64,000 nucleotides of DNA from Arthrobacter sp. SX1312 (GCF_002929295.1 NZ_PJIM01000001.1:604040-668039), one strand, 5' to 3'; shown: positions 51,391 through 59,979, counted from the stretch's first letter. Numbers and translations: made by a program. Notes: generated from the letters alone by a model not told the origin.

Positions 51391-52331
51391 TCGAACACCA
51401 GCTCTCCGCGCGTCGCCGCGCCCCGGGCCCAGTCGAGGGCTCTCATCATCTTCTTCCCGGCCGGCTGCAGGTCCCCGAGGACCAGCGCGTGGGTGCCTGT
51501 CCCCACCAGGACCTGCCGGCCGACGACGTCGATCCGGCCCGGCGGGACGGTGGGCCGCCCGCCGTCCGCGAGTCGTTCATCGCCGCCCGGTGGGGTGACG
51601 GGTCCGAGCTTCACCCGCTGCCCGTCGAGCGTGCTCCACGCCCCGGGTTCGGGGGTCACGGCATTGATACGGCGGCGCACGGCGACGGCCGGCTGCGACC
51701 AGTCGATCCGCGCGTCGTCGATCGTGAGCTTGGGGGCGAGGCTGGCCTCACCCGTCTGGGGAGTCGCCGTGACCCGGCCCGCCTCGAGACCGGAGAGCGT
51801 CTGCACGAGCAGGACCGCGCCGCTGTGGGACAGGCGGTCGAGGACCTCGCCGCTCGTGGCGCCGGGGTCGAGCGTCTCCGTCATCACGCCGAAGACGGGT
51901 CCGGTGTCGAGACCCTCCTCGAGGAGGAACGTGCTCGCACCCGTGACGTCATCCCCTGCGAGGACCGCGTGCTGCACGGGCGCGGCACCCCGCCAGGCCG
52001 GGAGGACCGAGAAATGAAGGTTGATCCAGCCGTGCCGCGGGGCGGCCAGTCCTGCCGGCGGGACGATGCCGCCGTACGCGACGATCGCCGCGGCATCGAG
52101 GCCGAGGGCACCGAGCTGCGTGATCAGTTCCGGGGTGAAGCGGTTCGCCTTGAGGACGGGCAGCCCGAGTTCCTCGGCGACGGCGGCGACCGGGCTCGGC
52201 GTCAGGACCTTCCGGCGTCCCACGGGTGCATCGACCCGCGTGAGGACCGCGGCGACGTCGAAACCCGCGTCCACGAGCGCCCGCAATGACGGCACGGCGA
52301 CCCCGGGCGTCCCCGCGAAGAGGATCCTCAT
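51387..52331 (-). CDS. fmt: Methionyl-tRNA formyltransferase
   Basis: 314 residues. MRILFAGTPGVAVPSL start and the formyl-transfer motif INLHFSVLPAWRGAAPVQ. ATGA overlap with def upstream and GTGA overlap with rsmB downstream. Confidence 0.97.
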   Translation of the reverse strand: MRILFAGTPGVAVPSLRALVDAGFDVAAVLTRVDAPVGRRKVLTPSPVAAVAEELGLPVLKANRFTPELITQLGALGLDAAAIVAYGGIVPPAGLAAPRHGWINLHFSVLPAWRGAAPVQHAVLAGDDVTGASTFLLEEGLDTGPVFGVMTETLDPGATSGEVLDRLSHSGAVLLVQTLSGLEAGRVTATPQTGEASLAPKLTIDDARIDWSQPAVAVRRRINAVTPEPGAWSTLDGQRVKLGPVTPPGGDERLADGGRPTVPPGRIDVVGRQVLVGTGTHALVLGDLQPAGKKMMRALDWARGAATRGELVFE

Positions 52332-52945
52332 CGGGCGGTCCGGTCCGCGGCGCCGGCGCGCCGACCGGCCACCGGCGTCACCGGCGTCGGGGGGCGGGTG
52401 AAGCTCGATCCGAGGGACCGTGAGCGTTCCACCGCCGTCCGTGAGGTGACCTGGTTGTAGTCGCCACTCCGGATGGCCCTGAGCGCATTCTTCCGGTCCT
52501 CGCCCGCGAGCCGGTCGATGTACAGCGTCCCGCGGAGGTGGTCGGTCTCGTGCTGGAAGGCGCGCGCGAGCATGCCCGTGCCCTCCACCGCGACGTCCGC
52601 TCCGGATACGTCCTTGCCCGTGACGCGCGCCCAGTCGGACCGGTCGACGAAGCTCCCGAGGCCGGGCACGGAGAGGCAACCCTCGACGTCGGACTCCCCC
52701 TGGGAGGCGCCGCCGACCTCGAGCACAGGGTTCACCACGTGCCCCTGGACGCCGTCCACCCGGTAGGTGAAGACCTGGAGCCCGATGCCGACCTGCGGCG
52801 CCGCGAGCCCGGCCCCCTGCACGTCGATCATCGTCTCGGTCATGTCCTCGACCAGTCGCGCGAGGTCGGGCCCGAACTCGGTGACCTCCGCGGCGGGGGT
52901 GCGGAGGATCGGATCGCCGATCATGCGGATACTCAGGACGGCCAT
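52328..52945 (-). CDS. def: Peptide deformylase
   Basis: 205 residues. All three motifs present: GAGLAAPQVGIG, EGCLSVPGLG and QHETDHLRG (metal ligands Cys, His, His). The ATG at 52945 (MAVLSIRMIG) has GAGGAAC upstream; a longer in-frame start nine codons earlier is less likely. A 20-residue Thr/Pro/Ala tail follows the domain. Confidence 0.95.
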   Translation of the reverse strand: MAVLSIRMIGDPILRTPAAEVTEFGPDLARLVEDMTETMIDVQGAGLAAPQVGIGLQVFTYRVDGVQGHVVNPVLEVGGASQGESDVEGCLSVPGLGSFVDRSDWARVTGKDVSGADVAVEGTGMLARAFQHETDHLRGTLYIDRLAGEDRKNALRAIRSGDYNQVTSRTAVERSRSLGSSFTRPPTPVTPVAGRRAGAADRTAR

Positions 52946-53038
52946 CGGTGCTCTGTTCCTCGCTTCGGTCACTTCGGATGCTTCGGAGTCCCCGTCAATC
53001 CTAGTGCCGCGCGGTCACGGCCGGGATCAGGCTGTACC

Positions 53039-53914
53039 TCAGGCGGGCAGGGCGGGTTCGGCGGGGACGGACCGGCTGGGCGGCGGACCGAGAGGCAGCA
53101 GCGCGCGCCCCGCCTCCTCGGCGTCGAGCCCCGCTTCCCACGCCCGGCGGAGTGCGCAGAACCGCAGCCAGTGGTTCTTCAGCACGGACGGGTTGGCCCT
53201 CATGGCCCGCACCTCGGTCTGGCCCACGGCCACCCCGAGGAGCAGCGGCTGGTCCCCGTGCGCCCACGGCCGCCATTCGCCCTTCCGGGGGTCGACGAGG
53301 GACTCCTCCGCCTTCATGCCCGCCACGAGCTGCATCACCACCTTGTCGTCCAGCGCCTTCACGAAACCGTCGCGGTCGGTGTTCTTGGTCTTGTAGTCGA
53401 TCAGGCACGTACGTCCACCGATCGTCGCGACGAGGTCCAGGGTTCCCGCATAGCCGAGTTCGCTGTTCCAGACCGTCAGCTCGGGCTCCACGGGACGGAC
53501 GTCGTAGAGGTCCCACCACTCGTCGAACCGCTGCGCGAAACCGCCCTCGCCCTGCTCCTCGAGGGCGAGGCGGGCTGCGTCGAGCTCGTCGGGACGCCCG
53601 AGGGCTCGCAGCGCCACCTGTTCGCAGTAGTGGTGCACCCGCGTGCCGCGCAGGGCGGCCTCGTCGCGATAGCGCTCCGCGGCCGACGCGGCCTCCCTGA
53701 CGGCGGTGCGCAGCTCCGAGGCGTTCCCCAGGGCTGCCGGCAGGCGGGGGTCCCGCGAGAGGGCACTGGCGGCCATGTGGCCGTACCAGCCGCCGAGGGA
53801 GGTAGGGAGCTGCGAGATGACGGTGGTGATGGACGGGACGGCGGGCTGCTCCGACGTGGAGCGGGCGTACATCCGGCCGTGCGGTGTCGCGTGGGCGAGG
53901 AGCGGGGCGGTCAT
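53039..53914 (-). CDS. PD-(D/E)XK nuclease-like protein
   Basis: 291 residues. The C-terminal half has the PD-(D/E)XK core: E152 in WNSELGYAGTLDL, D160, then D173 and K175 in CLIDYKTKNTD, with H94 in RGTRVHHYCE matching the RecB/Cas4-like subgroup, and a later Gln in VMQLVAG. No iron-sulfur cysteine cluster is evident. No CRISPR or recombination partner is adjacent, so its substrate is unknown. It is translated toward def and has GGAGG just before its ATG. A 54-bp palindrome sits immediately upstream. Confidence 0.7.
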   Translation of the reverse strand: MTAPLLAHATPHGRMYARSTSEQPAVPSITTVISQLPTSLGGWYGHMAASALSRDPRLPAALGNASELRTAVREAASAAERYRDEAALRGTRVHHYCEQVALRALGRPDELDAARLALEEQGEGGFAQRFDEWWDLYDVRPVEPELTVWNSELGYAGTLDLVATIGGRTCLIDYKTKNTDRDGFVKALDDKVVMQLVAGMKAEESLVDPRKGEWRPWAHGDQPLLLGVAVGQTEVRAMRANPSVLKNHWLRFCALRRAWEAGLDAEEAGRALLPLGPPPSRSVPAEPALPA

Positions 53915-53936
53915 GCCTCCAGTCTCTCAGGTGGCT

Positions 53937-53990
53937 CCGACACGTCCGGTGACGGCCCGGACCGGTCCGGGCCGTCACCGGACGTGTCGG
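53937..53990. repeat. 54-bp perfect palindrome without spacer
   Basis: 27-bp arms (left arm beginning CCGACACGTCCGG) match without mismatch or spacer. It begins 23 bases upstream of the nuclease-like gene's start and about 120 bases before the first tRNA. On RNA it would form a very stable hairpin; on DNA it could cruciform. Not seen elsewhere in the window. Confidence 0.9.
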
Positions 53991-54002
53991 CGCCCCTGCC
54001 GA

Positions 54003-54030
54003 TTGGACGAACCCCCGAACGTCCTATAGA
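54003..54030 (+). promoter_or_regulatory. Candidate tRNA-cluster promoter
   Basis: TTGGAC (54003-54008) and TATAGA (54025-54030) are spaced 16 bases apart, about 80 bases before the first tRNA. Confidence 0.4.
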
Positions 54031-54108
54031 GTTTTCTCTCGTTGGAAAACGAAGAAACACCGCGAAATGTACGGCATCGAGCGGAGGTTTCGGGTTTGTT
54101 CTTCTTTT

Positions 54109-54182
54109 GCGGACGTAGCTCAGCTGGCTAGAGCACCACCTTGCCAAGGTGGATGTCGCGGGTTCGAATCCCGTCGTCCGCT
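54109..54182 (+). tRNA. tRNA-Gly (GCC), copy 1
   Basis: 74 nt; acceptor GCGGACG pairs with CGTCCGC, anticodon loop TTGCCAA with anticodon GCC, T-loop GGTTCGAATCC. Discriminator U; CCA not encoded. Confidence 0.97.
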
Positions 54183-54234
54183 CGCAAGTCCCTGTATGGC
54201 CGGATCCGTCCGGTGGTCGGAGCGATCCGATCAT

Positions 54235-54305
54235 GGTGGGGTGGCCGAGAGGCGAGGCAGCGGCCTGCAAAGCCGTATACGCGGGTTCGAATCCCGTCCC
54301 CACCT
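54235..54305 (+). tRNA. tRNA-Cys (GCA)
   Basis: 71 nt; acceptor GGTGGGG pairs with CCCCACC, anticodon loop CTGCAAA with anticodon GCA, T-loop GGTTCGAATCC. CCA not encoded. Confidence 0.97.
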
Positions 54306-54338
54306 CGGTGCAGAACGAGCAGAAACACCCATGGCAAT

Positions 54339-54410
54339 GGGCGATTGGCGCAGCGGTAGCGCGCTTCCCTGACACGGAAGAGGTCACTGGTTCGATCCCA
54401 GTATCGCCCA
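54339..54410 (+). tRNA. tRNA-Val (GAC)
   Basis: 72 nt; acceptor GGGCGAT pairs with ATCGCCC, anticodon loop CTGACAC with anticodon GAC, T-loop GGTTCGATCCC, discriminator A. Confidence 0.97.
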
Positions 54411-54415
54411 CTACG

Positions 54416-54439
54416 GCGCCCCCTCGGGGGCGCTTTTTT
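54416..54439 (+). terminator. Terminator directly abutting the second tRNA-Gly
   Basis: GCGCCCCC / GGGGGCGC stem followed by TTTTTT (54434-54439); the next base, 54440, is the first base of tRNA-Gly copy 2. Confidence 0.85.
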
Positions 54440-54513
54440 GCGGACGTAGCTCAGCTGGCTAGAGCACCACCTTGCCAAGGTGGATGTCGCGGGTTCGAAT
54501 CCCGTCGTCCGCT
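54440..54513 (+). tRNA. tRNA-Gly (GCC), copy 2
   Basis: 74 nt, identical base for base to the copy at 54109. It starts directly after a terminator T-run, so its expression may rely on readthrough from the upstream tRNA transcript or on a promoter within it. Confidence 0.97.
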
Positions 54514-54535
54514 CTCAGGCCGGTTGTCGGCCCTG

Positions 54536-54566
54536 GCCCGGTCCTGGCGAGGACCGGGCTTTTTTT
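54536..54566 (+). terminator. Terminator after tRNA-Gly copy 2
   Basis: GCCCGGTCC / GGACCGGGC stem with a six-base loop and a run of seven T. The strongest intrinsic terminator in the window. Confidence 0.92.
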
Positions 54567-54678
54567 GTGCTCCGCCGTCGGCGAACCGGCCGTTCCCCGT
54601 TCCCCTCTCCTTCCGGTCCTGACCTATGCTGGGTGCAGCGGAAACGGACTGCGTTTCCACGACCGAAAGGAGGTGTCC

Positions 54679-54930
54679 GTGGGTTTATTTGACGGGCTCA
54701 AGGGCAAGGCCGGCACCCTCGCGGGTAAGGCGACCGAACTGATTGGCGACAATTCCGACAAGGTGAAGAACGGCATCGGGAAGGCTGGCGGCTTCGTCGA
54801 CAGCAGGACCCATGGCAAGTACTCACGCCACATCAACGGAGTGCAGACGAAGGCTTCGGAGATGGTCGACAAGGTCGACAAGAAGGACGGCAAGGGCGGC
54901 TTCGGCCCCACCTCCCCGCCGGCCGTGTAG
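54679..54930 (+). CDS. MT0933-type antitoxin-family small protein
   Basis: 83 residues, starting VGLFDGLKGKAGTLAGKATELIG and ending with a Lys-rich region and FGPTSPPAV. This matches the MT0933/Rv0909 family annotated as antitoxins, but no toxin gene is beside it, and many actinobacterial members are solitary. GTG start with a near-perfect ribosome binding site (AAAGGAGGTG) 6-8 bases upstream, so it is probably highly translated. Confidence 0.85.
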   Translation: MGLFDGLKGKAGTLAGKATELIGDNSDKVKNGIGKAGGFVDSRTHGKYSRHINGVQTKASEMVDKVDKKDGKGGFGPTSPPAV

Positions 54931-54949
54931 TACCCAGCCTGGCAATGAG

Positions 54950-54987
54950 GAAGCGCCGGTCCCGCCGAGAGGCGGTACCGGCGCTTC
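54950..54987. terminator. Terminator after the MT0933-type gene
   Basis: 11-bp perfect stem (GAAGCGCCGGT / ACCGGCGCTTC) with an inner CGCC/GGCG stem. Lies between this gene and the convergent zapE stop. Confidence 0.75.
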
Positions 54988-55031
54988 TTGCGTCGAGGCC
55001 CTGACCGGTCGTCCCGTCGGCCCGTCCGGGG

Positions 55032-56066
55032 CTAGGACGCCACGTCGCTGCCCTGTCGCGCGAGGGCCGTCAGGCGGGAGACCGCGCGGTAGTACTTCTT
55101 CATGTAGCCGCCGTGCATCATCTCCTCGGTGAAGAGATGATCGAAGGTCGTGCCGCTCGCCATGATGGGCACGTCGCGGTCGTACAGCCGGTCCGCGAGG
55201 ACCACGAAGCGCAGCGCGACCGCCTGTTCCGTGATCGTCTCCACGTTGTGCCAGGCCACGGCGTCGATGCCGTCCAGCATCTGCCGGTAACGGCTGGGGT
55301 GCACGTCCGAGAGATGCCGGAGCAGATCCCCGAACTCGTCCTCGGCGAGGACCCCGCCCGCGTAGGATGCGACCCTCTCGCGCAGACCGGCGTCGTCCAT
55401 CGCGTCGGGGGCCTGCGGCAGGCCGCGGTGGCGGAAGTCCTCACCGTCGATGCGGGCCACGTCGAACTGGTCGGCGAGCACCTGGATCTCCCGCTGGAAG
55501 TCCTGGGCGGCGAACCGCCCGTCCCCCAGGGACCCCGGCAGGGTGTTGGACGTCGCGGCGAGCTTGACCCCGGCGTCCGCGAGCTCGCGCATCAGCCGTG
55601 ACATCAGGACGGTGTCGCCCGGATCGTCGAGTTCGAATTCGTCGATGCAGACCAGGCTGTAGCTGCTCAGCGCGTCGACGGTCTTGCGGAAACTGAGCGC
55701 CCCGACCAGGTTCGTGTACTCGACGAACGTGCCGAAGGCCTTCGGCCCGGACGACGCGTGCCACAGGGACGCCAGGAGGTGGGTCTTGCCCACGCCGAAA
55801 CCGCCGTCGAGGTAGATACCCGCCCGCGTCTCGGGCTTCTTCCCTCCGCCGAACAGCTTGCGGAGGCCCGACGGCTTCGGCTCGTCCACGGAGGACGCGA
55901 AGTCGCGCAGCTTCGAGACCGCGGCCGCCTGCGACGGCTGTTGCGGATCCGGACGGTAGGTGTCGAAGGACACCTCACCGAAGCGGGGTGACGGGTAGAA
56001 GCCACCCAGCAACTCATCGACGGAGACCCTGGGACTGCGCTCTGTGAGGTGTTCGATGACTGGCAC
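55032..56066 (-). CDS. zapE: ZapE/AFG1-like ATPase
   Basis: 344 residues. Walker A GGFGVGKTHLLASLWH, Walker B LVCIDEFELDD, arginine-finger-like SRLMREL, and the family's ATSNTLPGSLGDGRF and RALHTSR-like end segment. In E. coli ZapE acts on the Z-ring under oxygen stress; in mitochondria AFG1 aids protein turnover. The GTG at 56066 is preferred by homology; its ribosome binding site is weak. Confidence 0.9.
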   Translation of the reverse strand: MPVIEHLTERSPRVSVDELLGGFYPSPRFGEVSFDTYRPDPQQPSQAAAVSKLRDFASSVDEPKPSGLRKLFGGGKKPETRAGIYLDGGFGVGKTHLLASLWHASSGPKAFGTFVEYTNLVGALSFRKTVDALSSYSLVCIDEFELDDPGDTVLMSRLMRELADAGVKLAATSNTLPGSLGDGRFAAQDFQREIQVLADQFDVARIDGEDFRHRGLPQAPDAMDDAGLRERVASYAGGVLAEDEFGDLLRHLSDVHPSRYRQMLDGIDAVAWHNVETITEQAVALRFVVLADRLYDRDVPIMASGTTFDHLFTEEMMHGGYMKKYYRAVSRLTALARQGSDVAS

Positions 56067-56317
56067 GGACGTGGACCGCTTTCTCTCTCCGGCTGGTGGT
56101 GGCGGCGGCACGCCCGCAGGGTGCCGTTCCGCAACGCAAGACTACGGCACCCCCGTCCGCGTGATGCCCCCGGGGCCCGCACCCGACGGCCCTTGACGCG
56201 CGGCCGTCCCGGAAGCATTTGCCCGGCCGCGTCGTTAGGCTAGAGGAAACCACGCCCGCCCGTCCTCAGGACGTCGCGGTCGTGCCCGGACAGCTGACAG
56301 CTACGCGAAAGGCCGCA

Positions 56318-57235
56318 ATGACCCTGGCTCCCGATCCGCAGGACAAGTTCGCCGAGTACGCCCACCCCGAGCGGCTCGTCTCGACCGACTGGCTCACCGC
56401 GAACCTCGGCGCTGAGGGGCTCGTCGTTGTCGAGTCCGACGAGGACGTCCTGCTGTACGAGACGGGTCACATCCCGGGGGCCGTGAAGGTCGACTGGCAC
56501 ACGGAGCTCAACGACGAGGTGACGCGGGACTACATCGACGGTGAGGGCTTCGCACGCCTGATGGCGTCCAAGGGCATCTCGCGGGATTCCACCGTGGTCG
56601 TCTACGGCGACAAGAGCAATTGGTGGGCCGCCTACGCGCTCTGGGTCTTCACGCTCTTCGGCCACGAGGACGTCCGCCTGCTCGACGGCGGCCGGGACAA
56701 GTGGGTGGCGGAGGACCGTCCGCTGACCACGGACAAGCCCGGGATCACTGCTGTCGACTACCCGATCGTGGACCGGGACGACGCGTCGATCCGCGCCTAC
56801 CTCAGCGATGTGCTCGACCACCTGGGCAACCCGCTGATCGACGTCCGTTCCGGCGACGAGTACACGGGTGCCCGCACCACCATGCCGGCCTACCCGGAGG
56901 AGGGTGCCCTGCGCGGCGGCCACATCCCCACCGCCCGCTCCGTCCCGTGGGCGCGGGCCGCCGCCCCGGACGGGACCTTCCGTTCCCGCGCCGAACTGGA
57001 CGCCATCTACCGGGACGAGGCGGGGCTGCAGGACGGCGACGACGTCGTGGCGTACTGCCGGATCGGGGAGCGCTCGAGCCACACCTGGTTCGTCCTCACG
57101 CACCTGCTCGGCTTCGACAGGGTCCGCAACTACGACGGCTCGTGGACCGAGTGGGGCAACGCCGTCCGCGTGCCCATCGTCCGCGGCACCGAGCCCGGCG
57201 AGCTGCCGGCCGGATCGCGGACGTCGGCACGATGA
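56318..57235 (+). CDS. Thiosulfate/3-mercaptopyruvate sulfurtransferase (rhodanese)
   Basis: 305 residues with two rhodanese domains: the N-terminal inactive domain ([32 protein letters not shown]) and the C-terminal catalytic one with Cys247 in [15 protein letters not shown]. Supplies sulfur, plausibly to the adjacent SufE, whose ATG overlaps its stop (ATGA). RBS AAAGG before the ATG; a longer in-frame start would add 33 residues. Confidence 0.92.
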   Translation: MTLAPDPQDKFAEYAHPERLVSTDWLTANLGAEGLVVVESDEDVLLYETGHIPGAVKVDWHTELNDEVTRDYIDGEGFARLMASKGISRDSTVVVYGDKSNWWAAYALWVFTLFGHEDVRLLDGGRDKWVAEDRPLTTDKPGITAVDYPIVDRDDASIRAYLSDVLDHLGNPLIDVRSGDEYTGARTTMPAYPEEGALRGGHIPTARSVPWARAAAPDGTFRSRAELDAIYRDEAGLQDGDDVVAYCRIGERSSHTWFVLTHLLGFDRVRNYDGSWTEWGNAVRVPIVRGTEPGELPAGSRTSAR

Positions 57236-57672
57236 CCGCGGAGACCGTCCCGGCGAAACTCGCCGAGATCATCGACGACTTCCAGGCCCTGTCCGAGCCG
57301 GACCGCCTGCAGCTCCTCCTCGAGTTCTCCACCGGGCTCCCGGGGCTGCCCGCGCGGTACAGCGACCACCCCGAGCTGCTCGAGCAGGTGGTCGAGTGCC
57401 AGAGCCCGCTGTTCCTCACCATGGAGATCGGCGGTGGACCGGAGCGGCCCGTCCACCTCTTCTTCTCGGCGCCCCGGGAGGCCCCGACGACGCGCGGGTT
57501 CGCCGGCGTCCTGCTCGAGGGGCTCGACGGCCTGCCGGCCGCCGAGGTCCTCGCGGTGCCGGACGACGTCCCCGACCGCCTCGGCCTCACCCGCGCCATC
57601 ACTCCCCTGCGAATGCGCGGCATGTCCGCGATGCTGGGGCGGATCAAACGGAATATCAGGGACGCTCAGTAG
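57232..57672 (+). CDS. sufE: SufE family sulfur-acceptor protein
   Basis: 146 residues. SufE motif [11 protein letters not shown] with the acceptor C56, plus [19 protein letters not shown]. Accepts sulfane sulfur for iron-sulfur cluster work; the coupled rhodanese suggests that sulfur may pass from thiosulfate to SufE. No sufS is here. The last 17 bases overlap the 3' end of the convergent hydrolase gene. Confidence 0.93.
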   Translation: MTAETVPAKLAEIIDDFQALSEPDRLQLLLEFSTGLPGLPARYSDHPELLEQVVECQSPLFLTMEIGGGPERPVHLFFSAPREAPTTRGFAGVLLEGLDGLPAAEVLAVPDDVPDRLGLTRAITPLRMRGMSAMLGRIKRNIRDAQ

Positions 57673-58924
57673 CCGCCGGGTCGGGCATCTTCCCGCCGGG
57701 GAGGGTCCGGCCGAACAGGAGGCCGTCCAACCAGCGTTCGACGACGGACTCCCACCGCTGCGGATCCACGTTCCATTCCTTCGTGTGCCGGGCCCGGTGG
57801 AACCGCTCGAGCGTGACGAAGGCAGGATTCTTCGCCGCGAGCTCGGCCGAAGCGCCGATGGGGACGAACTCGTCGTCCTCGCTGTGGAGGATCAGGGTGG
57901 GCAGGGTCAGCTGCTCGGCACGCGTGATCCAGTCCATGCTCTTGAGGTCCAGCGGGGCGGCGAGGCCCGTGATCCTCCGCGCACGTTCGCTCGCCAGGAG
58001 GTACTGGCCGAGCCGCCCCACGGGGGCGGGGATCCGGTTGAGGGCGGCGTGGTGGGCGAGCACCTCCATCCAGTTGATCACCGGCCCGTCCAGGACGAGC
58101 GCGGTGATCCGGCTGCGGTGGCGTGAGAGGTCCGCGGTCTGCAGGACGATCGCCCCGCCCATCGACCACCCGAAGAGCACCACGTCGCGGGCGCCGTGCG
58201 TCATCGCGAAGTCGATGGCGGCGTCGACGTCGTGCCATTCCGTCATGCCCAGGCCGTAGCGGCCGTCCGGTGCCGCGGGGGCTTCGCCGTCGTTCCGGTA
58301 GGAGATGACCAGACTGGTCATGCCCAGGCGTCGGGCCGGAGCGAGCGCGCGCAACGCCTCCGCACGCGTGGCGCCGCGGCCGTGCACCATGATCGCCCAG
58401 GTGCCGGACGGTGCCTCGGCGCGGACCAGCCAGGCGGGGGCGGCCCCGCCCTCGACGGGGATGTGCACCTCCTCGTCCGCGAAGCCCACCGCGGACGGCG
58501 AGGGGTAGACGGCGCCGCTCCACCAGCCGCGCGTGGCCGCGGCGAGGTCGCCCGCGTCCACCCTGTCGACGCAGCGTTCCACGGTGCCCTCACGGGGGAC
58601 GTAGGACCGGATGGCACCGATGCGGGCATGGCCGGCCCCGCGGTCGAAGTAGAGGCTGTAGGTCCCCTCCACGGTCGTGTCGTCGGTGGCGGGGAGGATG
58701 ACCGTCTGGCTGCCGGCGGATCCGACGACGGCGAGGATGTCGAGGTTCTCGTCGCGGGCGCGCGCCGGCGTGACGACCTGCCGCGCGAAATACACCGCGA
58801 GTCCCGAGACGGCTCCGGCCGCGGAGGATGCGACGGCCGCCCCCGCGCCCACGCCGAGCGCTGTCCACTTGAGCCACGGTGCGGTCCCCTGCTGCGCGGC
58901 GGCCGGCGGCGTCATCGATGTCAT
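57656..58924 (-). CDS. Alpha/beta hydrolase with N-terminal membrane segment
   Basis: 422 residues. A membrane helix near 17-45 (LKWTALGVGAGAAVASSAAGAVSGLAVYFA) anchors a secreted or periplasm-side hydrolase domain. The nucleophile elbow GWSMGGAIVL, oxyanion region VHGRGATRAEAL, and acid/His pair LILHSEDDEFVP and RARHTKEWN are present. Substrate unknown. Convergent with sufE. Confidence 0.87.
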   Translation of the reverse strand: MTSMTPPAAAQQGTAPWLKWTALGVGAGAAVASSAAGAVSGLAVYFARQVVTPARARDENLDILAVVGSAGSQTVILPATDDTTVEGTYSLYFDRGAGHARIGAIRSYVPREGTVERCVDRVDAGDLAAATRGWWSGAVYPSPSAVGFADEEVHIPVEGGAAPAWLVRAEAPSGTWAIMVHGRGATRAEALRALAPARRLGMTSLVISYRNDGEAPAAPDGRYGLGMTEWHDVDAAIDFAMTHGARDVVLFGWSMGGAIVLQTADLSRHRSRITALVLDGPVINWMEVLAHHAALNRIPAPVGRLGQYLLASERARRITGLAAPLDLKSMDWITRAEQLTLPTLILHSEDDEFVPIGASAELAAKNPAFVTLERFHRARHTKEWNVDPQRWESVVERWLDGLLFGRTLPGGKMPDPAATERP

Positions 58925-59009
58925 GGTTCCATTTCTACCCTGCGGCGCCGAGGGTCGTCGATTCACAGCCGCCGCGGGTCCCCCTCGGATGGCGAGCAGG
59001 ACCGCGCAG

Positions 59010-59015
59010 TACAGT
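59010..59015 (+). promoter_or_regulatory. -10 element for leaderless USP-like gene
   Basis: TACAGT, 6 bases, ATG at 59022; no ribosome binding site. Confidence 0.5.
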
Positions 59016-59021
59016 GGCGCC

Positions 59022-59510
59022 ATGACGCAGACAATCCTCGTGCTGAGCGAAGAAGCACTGACCGGCCCGGATCTCCGCAACCTGCAGACCCTGCGCGGAG
59101 AGGACGAACTGGTGGAGATCGTGGTCCTGATCCCCGAGGACGCGAACGAATCGGTGCTGGGAGAGTTCTTCCGCCACCTGAGCCTGTTAGAGGTGGGCGA
59201 GGCGTTCCGCACCTTCTCCGCAGACGACCGCCGCCACGACGAGGCCACGGCCCGCGAGGCCCTCGAGACCTCGCTGCAGCTGCTCCTGGACGAGGGCTTC
59301 ACGGCCCGCGGGCGGACGACGAGCGAGAATCCCGTGGACGCCATGATCCAGGAGGCGAAGGCGAGCGGAGCCGCCCAGGCGGTGGTCATCACCCGCCCCC
59401 ACGCCGTGGCGGACACCTTCCATACCGACTGGGCCAGCAAGGCCCAGGCCAAGCTCGGCATCGCCGTGCTGCACCTGTACTCGGGGTCGGGATTTATTGG
59501 TGACTCGTAG
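59022..59510 (+). CDS. Universal-stress-protein-like hypothetical protein
   Basis: 162 residues, Rossmann-like alternation with a C-terminal segment (AKASGAAQAVVITRPHAVADTF ... KLGIAVLHLYSG) that resembles the end of USP domains, but without a clear GxxG ATP motif. Function unknown. It lies 14 bases before msrB, so the two are probably one transcript. Confidence 0.6.
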   Translation: MTQTILVLSEEALTGPDLRNLQTLRGEDELVEIVVLIPEDANESVLGEFFRHLSLLEVGEAFRTFSADDRRHDEATAREALETSLQLLLDEGFTARGRTTSENPVDAMIQEAKASGAAQAVVITRPHAVADTFHTDWASKAQAKLGIAVLHLYSGSGFIGDS

Positions 59511-59524
59511 GCGTTGCAGAAGCT

Positions 59525-59950
59525 ATGACCACTGAACGTGAGAGCTACCGGCCAGAGATCGAGAAGTCCGACGACGAATGGCGGCAGGAGCTGACTCCCC
59601 AGGAGTTCCAGGTCCTGCGGAACGCCGGCACCGAGCGCCCGTACACGGGCGAGTACTACGACGCCAAGACGGCGGGCACCTACGAGTGCAGGGCCTGCGG
59701 TGCCGAACTGTTCACGAGCAACGAGAAGTTCGACTCGCACTGCGGGTGGCCCTCCTTCTGGGCACCGCTCGCGGAAGGCACCGTCCGTTACCTGCACGAC
59801 CGCTCGCTCGGCATGGAGCGCATCGAGGTGCGGTGCACCCGCTGCGACTCGCACCTCGGGCACCTGTTCAAGGGCGAGGGCTTCGACACGCCGACCGACC
59901 AGCGCTTCTGCATCAACTCCATCTCCATGAAGCTGGTTCCCGCGGAGTAG
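59525..59950 (+). CDS. msrB: Peptide methionine-R-sulfoxide reductase MsrB
   Basis: 141 residues. Catalytic C129 in QRFCINSISM; zinc Cys pairs C55/C58 (YECRACGA) and C104/C107 (VRCTRCDSH); HCGWPSF motif. Repairs oxidised methionine in cytoplasmic proteins. Confidence 0.97.
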   Translation: MTTERESYRPEIEKSDDEWRQELTPQEFQVLRNAGTERPYTGEYYDAKTAGTYECRACGAELFTSNEKFDSHCGWPSFWAPLAEGTVRYLHDRSLGMERIEVRCTRCDSHLGHLFKGEGFDTPTDQRFCINSISMKLVPAE

Positions 59951-59979
59951 CCACCAGAGCGCCCTGGTGCGCGGGTGGT

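Noticed and set aside
53039-53914. Cas4 of a CRISPR system
   Set aside because: No repeat array, no other cas gene and no four-cysteine iron-sulfur signature.
54109-54513. Possible integrative-element attachment sites in the tRNA cluster
   Set aside because: No integrase, no partial tRNA repeat beyond the two full tRNA-Gly genes, and the flanks are housekeeping genes.
54679-54930. Toxin-antitoxin module
   Set aside because: Only the antitoxin-family protein is present; the neighbouring genes are tRNAs and zapE.
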